NCBI RefSeq assembly: GCF_002631185.1
Contig: NZ_PDNU01000023.1
Coordinates: 1-64,000 of the forward strand
Source of the DNA: Teichococcus rhizosphaerae
GTDB taxonomy: Bacteria > Pseudomonadota > Alphaproteobacteria > Acetobacterales > Acetobacteraceae
Direction of reading: 5' to 3'
DNA: 64,000 bases
Shown here: in pieces, positions 1 to 8,157 of the stretch
Position numbering within the stretch: position 1 is the first letter of the stretch
How the letters are laid out: every line of letters begins with the position of its first letter
Program-made: the position numbers and the translations under genes
Notes under the pieces: generated by a model
Database searches by the model: none
What the model was told of the DNA's origin: nothing
The model's input: only the letters and a program-made list of their open reading frames with translations

Positions 1-46
1 CATCGCGCCAGCGTCTCCGCCGCTCCACGCCGGTGATGATCTCCAT
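1..46 (-). CDS. IS66-family TnpA (OrfA), N-terminal fragment cut by window edge
   Basis: From an ATG at base 46 the minus strand reads MEIITGVERRRRWRD and runs off the window. This basic start is typical of the first, accessory protein of IS66-type elements (TnpA, a helix-turn-helix protein of about 120-150 residues), where the stretch usually continues into an HTH of the transposase IS3/IS911 type. Only 15 residues are visible, so the family assignment depends on that motif alone. It marks the left edge of the metal-resistance island as transposon-associated. Confidence 0.55.
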   Translation of the reverse strand, partial: MEIITGVERRRRWRD

Positions 47-74
47 CCCGCCCCGTCCTTAGCGTCGCCCTTAC
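1..74 (-). mobile_element. Partial IS66-family insertion sequence, left end
   Basis: The window opens inside an insertion sequence whose first gene runs leftwards out of the window. Reading on the minus strand from base 74, the sequence begins GTAAGGGCGACGC. IS66-family terminal repeats commonly begin with GTAAG, so the outer end is placed at about base 74. Only the left end and the first codons of the first gene are present; the other end and any target duplication lie outside. The family call rests mainly on the encoded N-terminus, and the exact boundary is inference. Confidence 0.5.
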
Positions 75-416
75 GAGCGTCACTAAGGTCACCCACCATC
101 AACTCAGGGAAGGCGGCCCTCGCCGGATGGGTACCTGCGGGCCGGGGACGCGGTCGCGTTTCTATCCCTAGCGGGAATCCTAAACGGGTAGGATGGCGCC
201 CGTGCTCCTTCGTTGCCGCGGCGGTTTCGCCAGGTTTCGGAGGGCAGGGACTCCGGTGTTGCGTTCGGGTGTTTGGCAGCCTCTGGTCGATAGCCGCCTA
301 TCCGCTTCGGAAGGTGAGGCAGGGCAAAGCGGACCCTCCCTGCTGAAGGTCTCGCGATGGATGCCCTGCCGATGGCATGCGCCCCCAGTAAGTCCGCGGG
401 CGCCGCACAAACACCA
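75..416. other. 342-base stretch without a recognisable gene
   Basis: Several open frames cross this stretch on both strands, but none resembles a protein family and they overlap each other in the way high-GC non-coding frames do. It lies between the end of the IS66-family element and the stop codon of the DUF305 gene. No terminator hairpin with a T-tract and no tRNA-like sequence was seen. Confidence 0.5.
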
Positions 417-902
417 TCAGCGCGCGGGCTGCAGCACCGGCGCAGAGGGTGCCGGAGGGTTGGCCTCCAGTTCGGCAATCAACTGCTTCATCTCGCCGAT
501 CTCCCGCACCTGGGCCGCGATGATGCTGTCGGCCAGTTGCCGGACGTGCGGGTCCCGGATCCGCGCCCTCTCGCTGGTCATGATGGCGATGGAGTGGTGC
601 GGGATCATCGCCTTCATGTAGGCCACGTCGCCCACCGTCTGCTGGCTCCTGACCAGCCACAGCGACCCTGCGAACACCAGGACGCTGGCGCCGAGGATGG
701 CCATGTTGGCGGTCCGGTTCCGGTACATGCCGAGCATAAACAGCAGCATGATGACGGCCATGGTCGCCCCCATCACGAGGGCCATCCAGGTCCGGGTCTG
801 GCTGTAGAAGACGTGCTCCAGGGCATAGGTGTTCAGGTACATCAGGCCGAACATGACCACGGTCGACACCAGGATCATCAAACCGAAACGTGCGTAGCTC
901 AT
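417..902 (-). CDS. DUF305 family membrane protein
   Basis: 161 residues. The N-terminal half has three hydrophobic segments (about residues 5-25, 40-60 and 67-85). The C-terminal half carries the DUF305 signature: MIPHHSIAIMTSERA followed by a helical Q/E-rich tail (residues about 100-150). DUF305 proteins are four-helix, histidine-containing proteins often found beside copper and other metal-resistance genes; the paired His in the MIPHH motif are presumed metal ligands, and no reaction is established. The start at 902 has an AAAGGG-type ribosome site. It is transcribed in the same direction as the RTX, Csp and CopA genes to its right, but 137 bases separate it from the RTX gene. Confidence 0.85.
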   Translation of the reverse strand: MSYARFGLMILVSTVVMFGLMYLNTYALEHVFYSQTRTWMALVMGATMAVIMLLFMLGMYRNRTANMAILGASVLVFAGSLWLVRSQQTVGDVAYMKAMIPHHSIAIMTSERARIRDPHVRQLADSIIAAQVREIGEMKQLIAELEANPPAPSAPVLQPAR

Positions 903-1039
903 GGCGAAGCCCTTTCTGGCCGCTGGCCGGGATGGCCCGGCTTCAGCGACAGGTCTCGATTGGCAGGAGCGCGACCGGTGCCCGCAGGCACCGGTCGCAT
1001 TGGAGGCGGTGAGCCTGGCTAGACAGCCCCCGCTTGAAC

Positions 1040-2539
1040 TCAGGCGATCGGGCCGCCGCTCTCCGGGAAGACGTACCAGGAGCCGAAGTCGCCAATGCCC
1101 TCCACGAAGCCCGGCGCCTCGGCGAACATGAAGTCGCTCTGCCGCAGGTCGTCCTTGGCGATGCCCTCGAGGAGGATGGACCCCGCGAAGGTGTCGTCCT
1201 CGCCCATGCCCCAGCCGACCAGGGCGCCCCCGGCTGTGTCCTGAATGACGACATCCGCAGGCTGGATGCCCTCCATGAAGGCGATGTGGTCGAAGGCGCC
1301 TTGGGCCTCGCCGGTCGCCTCGAAGTCCAGGACCACGTCGTGGCCGCTGTCCATCGACACCATGAAGGCGTCGGCGCCGGTGCCGCCGACCAGGGTGTCG
1401 TCGCCCATGCCGCCGTTCAGCATCCCGTGCGCGGCGCCCTCGTCGAGGTAGTCGTTCCCGTCGCCGCCCATGAGCTCGTCGGACTCCGCCCCGCCGAAGA
1501 GCCTGTCGTCGCCAGCCTCCCCCGTCAGGCGGTCCATGCCGTCGCCGCCCGCCATGGTGTCACGGTCGTCGCCACCCTGGAGATGGTCGTCCCCGGCCAG
1601 GCCTGAGATGGTGTCGTCTCCCGCCAGTCCGAAGATGGTGTCCGATTCCGACGACCCCGTCAGGGTATCGGCACCAGCGGTGCCGCGGAGGACGGCGTTC
1701 CCCTCGATGTCGAAACTCAAGGTGCGGTTATCGAAGACGTGGTCGGCCAAAAGGTCGAAGATGGCACCGGCCTGTGGCTCACCGGATACCTCGGGGCCCG
1801 CAACGCTGGGCGTCGGTGCCTCGTCGGCTGGGCCGTCAGGCACCCGCAGGCCGGGAGGCAGGTCGGCCGCGTCGCCGAACATGAAGTCGTCCTGCGCCAG
1901 GTCCGCCTTGAAGACGCCTTCCAGCAGGACTGAACCCCCGTCCCAACTGACCTGGACCCCATCTGCGGTGTCCGCAAAGGCAAGGTCTGTCCACTGGAGG
2001 CCGTCCATGACCGCCAGGTGGTCGAACATGCCGGGACCGGCGGTGAAGTCCTTGATGACGTCGTGGCCGCTCATCCGGCCGATCATGAAGGCGTCCGGGC
2101 CGCCTCCGCCAACCAGGGTGTCGTCGCCCATGCCGCCGTCGACGGTGCTGTGCCCCTCACCCTCGTCCAGGTGGTCGTTCCCGGGGCCGCCGCGCAGCGT
2201 GTCGGCGCCAGGGCCGCCGTAGAGGGTGTCATTGCCCTCGCCACCTTCGACCTCGTCGTCGCCCATGTTGCCGGAGACCACGTCGGCGCCCGCACCGCCG
2301 TGGAGGACATCGTCCATGCCGCCCCCGCCAATGCGGTCGTCGCCTTCGAGGCCCCAGGTGAACTCGGCGCCGTCGGTGCCGCCCAAGGTGTCGGCGCTCT
2401 CATCGCCGAAGGTGACGTTGTGGACGTGGCCACCGGCCTCGAAATCGAAGTGAAGCCCGCCCAGCGTGCCGTGCAGGGTGTCAGCCAGCCGGTCCGTGAG
2501 GTTCGTGAGCAGGCTGCTGAGATGTTGATTCTGGCTCAT
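1040..2539 (-). CDS. RTX-type calcium-binding repeat protein with two duplicated modules
   Basis: 499 residues, acidic and glycine-rich, with many GGxGxDxLxG nonapeptides that form Ca2+-binding parallel beta-rolls. Two homologous modules are visible (about residues 45-222 and 285-472). Each is an RTX array followed by a segment of the form GMGDDTLVGG...SGHDVI.DF and ending in D-DFMF. There is no N-terminal signal peptide, as expected for proteins exported by type I secretion through a C-terminal signal; no HlyB/HlyD-type exporter lies in the window. Methionine and histidine are frequent in the inter-repeat segments. The start at 2539 follows a GGAG site. Its place between DUF305 and a copper-storage protein suggests a metal-stress link, which is inference. 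It has no recognisable catalytic domain. Confidence 0.85.
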   Translation of the reverse strand: MSQNQHLSSLLTNLTDRLADTLHGTLGGLHFDFEAGGHVHNVTFGDESADTLGGTDGAEFTWGLEGDDRIGGGGMDDVLHGGAGADVVSGNMGDDEVEGGEGNDTLYGGPGADTLRGGPGNDHLDEGEGHSTVDGGMGDDTLVGGGGPDAFMIGRMSGHDVIKDFTAGPGMFDHLAVMDGLQWTDLAFADTADGVQVSWDGGSVLLEGVFKADLAQDDFMFGDAADLPPGLRVPDGPADEAPTPSVAGPEVSGEPQAGAIFDLLADHVFDNRTLSFDIEGNAVLRGTAGADTLTGSSESDTIFGLAGDDTISGLAGDDHLQGGDDRDTMAGGDGMDRLTGEAGDDRLFGGAESDELMGGDGNDYLDEGAAHGMLNGGMGDDTLVGGTGADAFMVSMDSGHDVVLDFEATGEAQGAFDHIAFMEGIQPADVVIQDTAGGALVGWGMGEDDTFAGSILLEGIAKDDLRQSDFMFAEAPGFVEGIGDFGSWYVFPESGGPIA

Positions 2540-2637
2540 GCCGACGCTCCGTCAGAACGTTTTGATCTGCACGGGAAGCGTTTGCTTCCGGTGGAGGTGA
2601 CAAGGACCGGACCCGCTGTCCGGTCCTTGTCCCGGCG

Positions 2638-2970
2638 TCAGGCGCTCATCTCGCGGCAGGACGCGGCGCACTTGCGGCACTGCGCGACGCAGTCCTCCAT
2701 GCCACCCACGGCCTCGCAGCTTTTGGCGCACTCCTCGCAGATCTCGGCGCACTCGGCACAGGTGTGCTTATGGTGGGGCGTGCCGATCAGCATCATGTCG
2801 GCAGAGGTCTGGCAGATGGTGGCGCAGGCCATCATCAGCCTGAAGTGATGCGGCTCCACGTGCTTGCCGCCCGCTTCCAGGCAGTGGTTCATGGCCGTGC
2901 CCAGGCAGGTGGAGTGGCAGCGCAGGCATTCCTCGATGCAAGCCTGCATGGCGGGGGTCATCTGATGCAT
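2638..2970 (-). CDS. Four-helix-bundle copper-binding protein (Csp/DUF326 family)
   Basis: 110 residues with 13 cysteines spaced along predicted helices (CIEECLRCHSTC, CATIC, CAECAEICEECAKSC, CVAQCRKCAASC). This matches the copper-storage proteins (Csp), whose four-helix bundles bind many Cu(I) ions through inward-facing Cys. No signal peptide is present, so it resembles the cytosolic Csp3 type. The start at 2970 has a GGAGAAG ribosome site 7-8 bases upstream. It is 98 bases upstream of the RTX gene in the same direction, so co-transcription is possible. Likely role: buffering cytoplasmic Cu(I) during copper stress. The family call is firm; copper specificity is inferred from family and neighbours. 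Confidence 0.9.
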   Translation of the reverse strand: MHQMTPAMQACIEECLRCHSTCLGTAMNHCLEAGGKHVEPHHFRLMMACATICQTSADMMLIGTPHHKHTCAECAEICEECAKSCEAVGGMEDCVAQCRKCAASCREMSA

Positions 2971-3138
2971 CTTTCTTCTCCGTTAGGATGTCCGTGAGGC
3001 GGGGTTCGCCAGCCTGCTCGGCAGGTCGGCTGCCCAATTGAGGTGACGAGCGTGGGTGCGGGCGCCCGTTGGACGGAGGGCTCGGCCATGCTCCGCCTTC
3101 CGCAGGCCCTGGGGCTCTGCGGAGACGCTCAGGACGCC

Positions 3139-3555
3139 TTATCGGGGTGGTGGAGAAGGAAGGTCGGAGAAGATGCCCGCGATCGAAGGTGGCGGCATGG
3201 CAAAGAAATCGCTGCCGCTGACCAGGAGCGTGACCTGCGGGCTGACCGGCGGCAGGAGGGCAGCGCCGCTCCCGCAGTGCCCGATGACGCAGCAGCCTGG
3301 CCGGACGGCATCGCCGTCGCAGTTCGGGCAGCACTTCTTGCCTGCCGTCCTTGCCTTCGCAGCCGGACCAGACATCCGGGCATGGTGGGGAGCGGGCGTG
3401 GCGTGACCAGCGTACGCGGACGCCTGGGTGAGGGCCGCAGGGGGGGACGTCGGGGACATGGCGTTATGTGCCACCGCAGGCACAGCAAGGATGGACACGC
3501 ATATGGCGAGCACCAAAGCAGTCACAGCCTGGATCGCGCTTTCCGTCCAGCGCAT
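3139..3555 (-). CDS. Small exported Cys-containing protein of copper locus, function unknown
   Basis: 138 residues. Residues 1-29 form a signal peptide (hydrophobic core TALVLAICVSILAVPAVA, cleavage after AVA). The mature part has a His/Met-bearing stretch (residues about 30-62), then a compact cysteine cluster KKCCPNCDGDAVRPGCCVIGHC, and a proline-rich tail ending PPPR. Small periplasmic proteins of this build, with cysteines and a PPR-type end, are frequent beside copper genes, but I cannot name a characterised family. A role in periplasmic metal binding or envelope protection is inference. It sits between csp and the CopA ATPase, all on the same strand. Confidence 0.6.
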   Translation of the reverse strand: MRWTESAIQAVTALVLAICVSILAVPAVAHNAMSPTSPPAALTQASAYAGHATPAPHHARMSGPAAKARTAGKKCCPNCDGDAVRPGCCVIGHCGSGAALLPPVSPQVTLLVSGSDFFAMPPPSIAGIFSDLPSPPPR

Positions 3556-3814
3556 CGGTTCATCCGCCCTACGAGCCTTCGCCAGTAAGCGTCCGTCTGC
3601 CGGATGGTTTCCTATTCGGCTTGCGAAGAACGCGGCACATCGGAGATTTCCGCACCTGCGCTGCCTCGCTTAACCTCGCTTCGAATGCGACCACGACGCC
3701 TGGAGCTGCGGGGCATCGCAGGCCGGATGTCATTGCTGTCGCCTTGCAGCACCGGCGTGCTCGCCCTGGCGGCCGGGGGCGAGCACGCCGATGCCTTCAC
3801 AGGACCAGGCGGGC

Positions 3815-6181
3815 CTAATCCTGCAAGCGGACGGCCCGCAGGCGCAGCGCGTTGCCGATGACCGAGACAGAGCTCAGCGCCATGGCCAGGGCCGCCACGA
3901 TCGGGCTGAGCAGCAGGCCCAGGACCGGGTACAGCACGCCCGCCGCCAGGGGCACCCCGGCCGCGTTGTAGACGAAGGCGAAGAACAGGTTCTGCCGGAT
4001 GTTGCGCATCACCGCGCGCGACAGGAGCCGCGCCCGCGCGATGCCCGCGAGGTCGCCCTTCACCAGGGTCACGCCCGCGCTCTGCATGGCGACGTCCGTC
4101 CCGGTGCCCATGGCGATGCCGACGTCGGCCTCCGCCAGCGCCGGGGCGTCGTTCACGCCGTCGCCCGCCATGGCGACGACCTTCCCCTTGGCGCGGAGCT
4201 CCCGGACGATGCGGTGCTTGTCCTCGGGCAGGACGTCGCCCTGGAAGTCCTCGATGCCGAGCCTGCGGGCCACCGCCTCCGCCGTCGTGCGGTTGTCGCC
4301 CGTCAGCATGACGATGTGGATGCCGCTGGCGCGCAGGCTCTCCAGCGCGGCGGGCGTGCTCTGCTTGACAGGGTCGGCCACCGCGATGACGCCGCCCGGC
4401 CTGCCGTCCACGGCCAGGAAGAGCGCCGTGCCGCCCTCACGCCGGAGCTCGTCGGCCCGGGTGGCGAGACCACCCAGGTCGACACCAAGCTCCTGCATCA
4501 GCCGCGCGTTGCCCAGCGCGACTTGGCGCCCCCCCACCGTGCCGGTCACGCCCTTGCCCGTGACGGACGCGAAGTCGGCAGGCTCGCGGAAGGCCATGCC
4601 GCGTTCCTTGGCGGCGGCCACGACCGCGGCCGCCAGCGGGTGCTCGCTGGACCGCTCCAGGCTGGCGGCCAGCGGCAGCACCTCGGCCTCGGTCAGGCCG
4701 GGTGCCGGGACCACGGCCACGACCTTGGGCTTGCCCTCCGTCAGCGTGCCGGTCTTGTCCACGACCAGGGTGTCGACCTTCTCCATGTGCTCGAGCGCCT
4801 CGGCGCTCTTGATGAGCACGCCCGCGGACGCGCCCTTGCCGACGCCGACCATTATGCTCATGGGCGTTGCCAGGCCGAGCGCACAGGGGCAGGCGATGAT
4901 GAGCACCGAGACGGCCGCGATCAGCCCGTAGGAGAGCGCGGGACTCGGGCCCCAGAATGCCCAGGCGACGAAGGCCAGCGCCGCCACGGCGATGACCGCC
5001 GGGACGAAGTAACCGGAGACCGTGTCGGCCATGCGCTGGATGGGCGCCCGGCTGCGCTGCGCCTCGGCGACCATGGCGACGATGCGGGAGAGCATGGTGT
5101 CGGAGCCGACCTTGTCCGCACGCATGACCAGCGCGCCGGTGCCGTTCACGGTGCCACCGATGACCTTGGACCCCGGCGCCTTCTCGACCGGCAGGGATTC
5201 GCCGGTGACCAGGGACTCGTCCACGGCGCCGCTCCCTTCCAGCACCGCGCCGTCCACCGGCACGCTCTCGCCCGGGCGCACCCGCAGCCGGTCACCGACG
5301 CTCACCTCGGCCAGCGGGATCTCCTCGTCCTCGCCGTTTTCCTTGAGGCGCCGCGCCGTCTTGGGCGCCATGTTCAGCAGGGCGCGGATGGCGCCGCCAG
5401 TCTGCTCGCGGGCGCGCAACTCCAGCACCTGGCCGAGCAGGACGAGCACCGTGATAACGGCGGCCGCCTCGAAGTAGACGGCGACGGTGCCGTCCATGCC
5501 GCGGAAGCCCTCGGGGAAGACGCCGGGCGCGAAGGTCGCGACCAGGCTGTAGAGGTAGGCGGCGCCGGTCCCGAGGGCGATCAGGCTGAACATGTTCAGG
5601 CTGCGGTTCCTGAACGACTGCCAGCCGCGCACGAAGAAGGGCCAGCCCGCCCAGAGCACGACAGGCGTCCCGAGCAGGAACTGGACCCAAACGGAGACCC
5701 TGGGCGGCACCAGGTGGTGCAAGTCGAGGCCAGGAATGTGCGAGCCCATCTCCAGGACGAGGACGGGCAGGGTCAGCACCAGGCCGATCCAGAACCGCCG
5801 CGTCATGTCGGCGAGTTCCTCGTTGGGCGCGGCCTCGGCAGTAATCTCCAGCGGCTCCAGGGCCATGCCGCAGATGGGGCAGTTGCCCGGGCCCTGCTGC
5901 CGGATCTCCGGGTGCATGGGGCAGGTGTAGATGGCGGCCTTCTGCGCAGCCGTCGGCGCGACAGCCTTCTCCGGCTTCAGGTACCTGTCCGGGTCAGCCT
6001 CGAACTTCGATTTGCAGCCTGCCGAGCAGAAGTGGAAGGCAGTGCCGTGATGTTGGGCGTGGTGCGGCGTCTTGGCAGGGTCAACCGTCATCCCGCAGAC
6101 CGGGTCGCGCACCAGAGTCTGGTCGTCGTTAGCTGGCGTATGAGCGCCGTGACCATGGTGATGGTGGTGATGCTCTCCCAT
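3815..6181 (-). CDS. copA: Copper-translocating P-type ATPase (PIB-1)
   Basis: 788 residues from the start chosen here. The ATG at 6181 ([12 protein letters not shown]) is preferred over an upstream in-frame ATG at 6259 because a GGAGGAG site lies about 9 bases before it and because 6259 lies inside the operator. Domains in order: a His-rich N-terminus, a YHS domain ([10 protein letters not shown], about 22-66), a heavy-metal-binding domain (YTCPMHPEI...[10 protein letters not shown], about 83-112), then the P-type ATPase core with [11 protein letters not shown] (CPC near 430), DKTGT (near 474) and GDGVND (near 673). It exports Cu(I) from the cytoplasm at the expense of ATP. No HMA domain is present in the protein; CopZ, encoded divergently, may supply copper. 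Specificity for Cu follows from the CPC type and the neighbours. Confidence 0.95.
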   Translation of the reverse strand: MGEHHHHHHGHGAHTPANDDQTLVRDPVCGMTVDPAKTPHHAQHHGTAFHFCSAGCKSKFEADPDRYLKPEKAVAPTAAQKAAIYTCPMHPEIRQQGPGNCPICGMALEPLEITAEAAPNEELADMTRRFWIGLVLTLPVLVLEMGSHIPGLDLHHLVPPRVSVWVQFLLGTPVVLWAGWPFFVRGWQSFRNRSLNMFSLIALGTGAAYLYSLVATFAPGVFPEGFRGMDGTVAVYFEAAAVITVLVLLGQVLELRAREQTGGAIRALLNMAPKTARRLKENGEDEEIPLAEVSVGDRLRVRPGESVPVDGAVLEGSGAVDESLVTGESLPVEKAPGSKVIGGTVNGTGALVMRADKVGSDTMLSRIVAMVAEAQRSRAPIQRMADTVSGYFVPAVIAVAALAFVAWAFWGPSPALSYGLIAAVSVLIIACPCALGLATPMSIMVGVGKGASAGVLIKSAEALEHMEKVDTLVVDKTGTLTEGKPKVVAVVPAPGLTEAEVLPLAASLERSSEHPLAAAVVAAAKERGMAFREPADFASVTGKGVTGTVGGRQVALGNARLMQELGVDLGGLATRADELRREGGTALFLAVDGRPGGVIAVADPVKQSTPAALESLRASGIHIVMLTGDNRTTAEAVARRLGIEDFQGDVLPEDKHRIVRELRAKGKVVAMAGDGVNDAPALAEADVGIAMGTGTDVAMQSAGVTLVKGDLAGIARARLLSRAVMRNIRQNLFFAFVYNAAGVPLAAGVLYPVLGLLLSPIVAALAMALSSVSVIGNALRLRAVRLQD

Positions 6182-6230
6182 CTGCGGGACTCCTCCAAGA
6201 CTGCTGTGCTCGACGTTCGGTGCTCTAGGA

Positions 6231-6260
6231 GGTGGGGTTTCCCATTGTGGGAAGGTCAAG
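6231..6260 (-). promoter_or_regulatory. CueR-type operator/promoter of copA ATPase gene
   Basis: Read on the minus strand this is CCTTGACCTTCCCACAATGG followed by GAAACCCCACC. It has the layout of CueR-controlled promoters: a TTGACC -35 box running into a CCTTCCC...GGGAA dyad, with the over-long spacer typical of MerR-family targets. A mirror copy faces the opposite way at 6285-6314. CueR is the usual Cu(I)-sensing activator of such sites; no cueR gene was found next to it in this window, so the regulator is presumably encoded elsewhere. Confidence 0.75.
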
Positions 6261-6284
6261 GGCGCCGATCGGACACCCTGCTGG

Positions 6285-6314
6285 CCTTGACCTTCCCATA
6301 GTGGAAAGCCCCAC
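6285..6314 (+). promoter_or_regulatory. CueR-type operator/promoter of copZ
   Basis: The plus strand reads CCTTGACCTTCCCATAGTGG then AAAGCCCCACC. It is nearly the same as the operator for the divergent ATPase gene: TTGACC -35, CCTTCCC/GGAAAG half sites and the distal CCCCACC. The two sites are about 24 bases apart, so each gene of the divergent pair has its own MerR-type promoter. The start codon of copZ follows 32 bases downstream. Confidence 0.75.
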
Positions 6315-6345
6315 CTGTTGGACGGTCATTGAGGAGGAGAGCACG

Positions 6346-6549
6346 ATGTACCGCTTCGACGTTCCCGGCATGAAGTGCAGTGGCTGCGCCAAGAAGGTAG
6401 AGGGCGCCATCAAGGCCAAGGACACCGCTGCCGAGTTCAGCGCTGACGTGGAGAACAGGCGGGTGACCGTGATCTCCTCGGTATCCCAGACGGAGCTCGC
6501 CGCGGCCATCCAGGAAGCGGGCTACGCCAACCAGCCCGTGCCCGCCTGA
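6346..6549 (+). CDS. copZ: Copper chaperone, single HMA domain
   Basis: 67 residues, the usual size of a CopZ/Atx1-like chaperone. The metal motif is GMKCSGCAKKV (MxCxxC; Cys at about residues 11 and 14), and the remainder fits a beta-alpha-beta-beta-alpha-beta HMA fold. The start at 6346 is preceded by a GAGGAGGAG ribosome site, so the longer frame beginning at 6232, which would run through the operator, is rejected. It binds Cu(I) in the cytoplasm and would hand it to the divergently encoded CopA ATPase. Confidence 0.93.
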   Translation: MYRFDVPGMKCSGCAKKVEGAIKAKDTAAEFSADVENRRVTVISSVSQTELAAAIQEAGYANQPVPA

Positions 6550-6639
6550 GCTTCCCGGCAACGAGCTGCGCCGGACACCGTAGCCGGAGCAGGCTGCTCC
6601 GGCGACTGTGATGCCGTCCTGCGCCAGCGTCGGCCGGTG

Positions 6640-7002
6640 CTACATGTGATGCCGGACGTGCGGGTTGCTCATCACCTCGGCCGTCTTCGCACCGTAGTGG
6701 TGGTCGGGCTGGATGTAGGCGACGCCGCTCGATTCTCCGCCAGTCGGAACCGGAACGCCGGGGACCGGGTGCGCGGCGCCGGGATCGAGGTAGCGAATCC
6801 TCAGGTTTTCCCCGCCCCCGGCAACGGCGACACGCCCGCCACCCACGACGTTCTCGTCATGGCCGGGCGGGTAGACCACGGCAAAGTTCTCGCCCTGCCC
6901 AACAACCTCGATGGGCCCGTTGGCGTGCGCTACCGCGGCGGAAGTGCCGATCGCCGCAAACAGGGAGAGGGCGAAAAGCGCGGATTGGAAGCGGGGTGTC
7001 AT
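6640..7002 (-). CDS. Small exported protein, function unknown
   Basis: 120 residues. A signal peptide is clear (residues 1-27, hydrophobic core ALFALSLFAAIGTSAAV, cleavage near AHA). The mature part is glycine- and valine-rich (NFAVVYPPGHDENVVGGGR) and ends in a His-rich segment (PDHHYGAK...NPHVRHHM) that could bind metal. No family recognised. GAGGATCT precedes the ATG. It is the last gene of the minus-strand copper block before the copZ gene, 166 bases downstream of the Met-rich lipoprotein; co-transcription is possible but not shown. Confidence 0.65.
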   Translation of the reverse strand: MTPRFQSALFALSLFAAIGTSAAVAHANGPIEVVGQGENFAVVYPPGHDENVVGGGRVAVAGGGENLRIRYLDPGAAHPVPGVPVPTGGESSGVAYIQPDHHYGAKTAEVMSNPHVRHHM

Positions 7003-7168
7003 AGCGAGATCCTCAATCAGGTTTGCCGTTTCTCGTCCGGCACCTGGAGAGGATGGGCCGCCACTGTGTCAGCCCGCTTACGCCATCTTATCAATTGGTG
7101 TCAGCGGAACTGCACCCCGGCTTCCGTGCGGGGCGGGGCACCCCCGGGGACGCCCCGCCTCCATCTCG

Positions 7169-7495
7169 TCAGTGGTTCATCATCTGACAGTGCTGCATCA
7201 TCTGCTGCATCTGCGGCGACAGCGAGCCCTGCTGGGCCTGCGCCCGCATCTGCTGACAGTGCTGCATCATCTGCTGCATGTTCATGCCCCCCATGTTGTG
7301 ACCCTGCATGGAGCCCATGCTGCCCTGGGCGGCGGACGAGCCCGGCGGCGTCGTGGATGTCGGAGGCAAGGACATCTGAGACGAAGTCGGGGTCGCCGCA
7401 GGCGGGCCGCCGGGCTGCGCGCAGGCGGCCACGCCGAGCAGCAGCGTTGCAGCCAATGCGACCTTCCCGATCGCCTTTGAAGTCATTTGGACCAT
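7169..7495 (-). CDS. Met/Gln/His-rich putative lipoprotein
   Basis: 108 residues from ATG 7495, chosen because AAGGAGG lies 5 bases upstream; an ATG three codons later (7486) is an alternative. The N-terminus has a lipoprotein-type signal (LLLGVAACAQPGG, lipobox LGVAAC near residue 22). The mature protein is low-complexity with repeated MQ, MMQHC and HNMGGMNMQQMMQHCQQM elements and ends QMMNH. Methionine, histidine and cysteine are typical soft-metal ligands, so periplasmic Cu(I) binding is likely but inferred. It lies downstream of the DUF411 gene in the copper operon direction. Confidence 0.7.
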   Translation of the reverse strand: MVQMTSKAIGKVALAATLLLGVAACAQPGGPPAATPTSSQMSLPPTSTTPPGSSAAQGSMGSMQGHNMGGMNMQQMMQHCQQMRAQAQQGSLSPQMQQMMQHCQMMNH

Positions 7496-7673
7496 GTGTC
7501 CTCCTTGAGATGGCAGGGGTTCGGCAGGCGCCCCGGTCCGCCGCGGCGGGCTGGAGCGACGACGTTGCACGGCGAGCAGGCGTTCACAGGGGGTGACCGG
7601 CGCGCCTTGCATGACGTGGAACGGCAGCATGCTTCGAGGCAGCATGTTGCAGTGGAGATGGCGGAAGGTGTGC

Positions 7674-8147
7674 TCATACGACCTCCAGTCCTCGGAAGCG
7701 CATCCAGGGCCGCCAAGCGCCGTCACGTGTGAAGGCGACGACGTCGTAGGTGGATGGCTGCTCTCCCGGTACTTCCATACCCGGAACACCGATCGGCATG
7801 GCGGGCACGGAAAGCCCAGCAACGGCTTCGGGCCTTTCCTTGAGCAGGCGCCGAATTGCCGCGGCGGGGACATGCCCTTCCATGGCGTAACGACCAATCT
7901 TCCCGGCATGGCAGGAGAGCAGATCCGAGGGTGTGCCGAGCGCCTGCCGGTATGGCCCGACCGCATCCACGACCTTGTCGTCGACCTCGAAGCCCTCGGC
8001 CCGCAGGTGCTCGACCCAGCCGCCACAGCAGCCGCATGTGCGGTCCCGCCAGGCTTCCACCTTGGGCGGGCCGCCGCAGGCCGCTGGCAGCAGGGCTGCC
8101 GACATCGAGACGAGCATCAGTCCGCGACGGGTGGTGAGAGTGTGCAT
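7674..8147 (-). CDS. DUF411 family exported metal-binding protein
   Basis: 157 residues. The N-terminus has twin arginines (TTRRGLMLVSMSAALLPAACGG), with a possible lipobox at PAAC. The DUF411 hallmark follows: DRTCGCCGGWVEHLRAEGFEV (residues about 36-56), and then the conserved segments PSDLLSCHAGKIGRYAMEGHVPA and GLSVPAMPIGVPGME. DUF411 proteins are periplasmic, Cys-containing proteins regularly found in copper/silver resistance loci. The gene is 10 bases downstream of the histidine kinase gene on the same strand, so it is almost certainly co-transcribed with the two-component system. Confidence 0.85.
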   Translation of the reverse strand: MHTLTTRRGLMLVSMSAALLPAACGGPPKVEAWRDRTCGCCGGWVEHLRAEGFEVDDKVVDAVGPYRQALGTPSDLLSCHAGKIGRYAMEGHVPAAAIRRLLKERPEAVAGLSVPAMPIGVPGMEVPGEQPSTYDVVAFTRDGAWRPWMRFRGLEVV

Positions 8148-8157
8148 GCTCGCGCTC

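Noticed and set aside
3791-6301. Plus-strand open frame of over 800 codons
   Set aside because: Antisense to the copper ATPase gene, whose CPC, DKTGT and GDGVND motifs are all in place; the translation has no family features.
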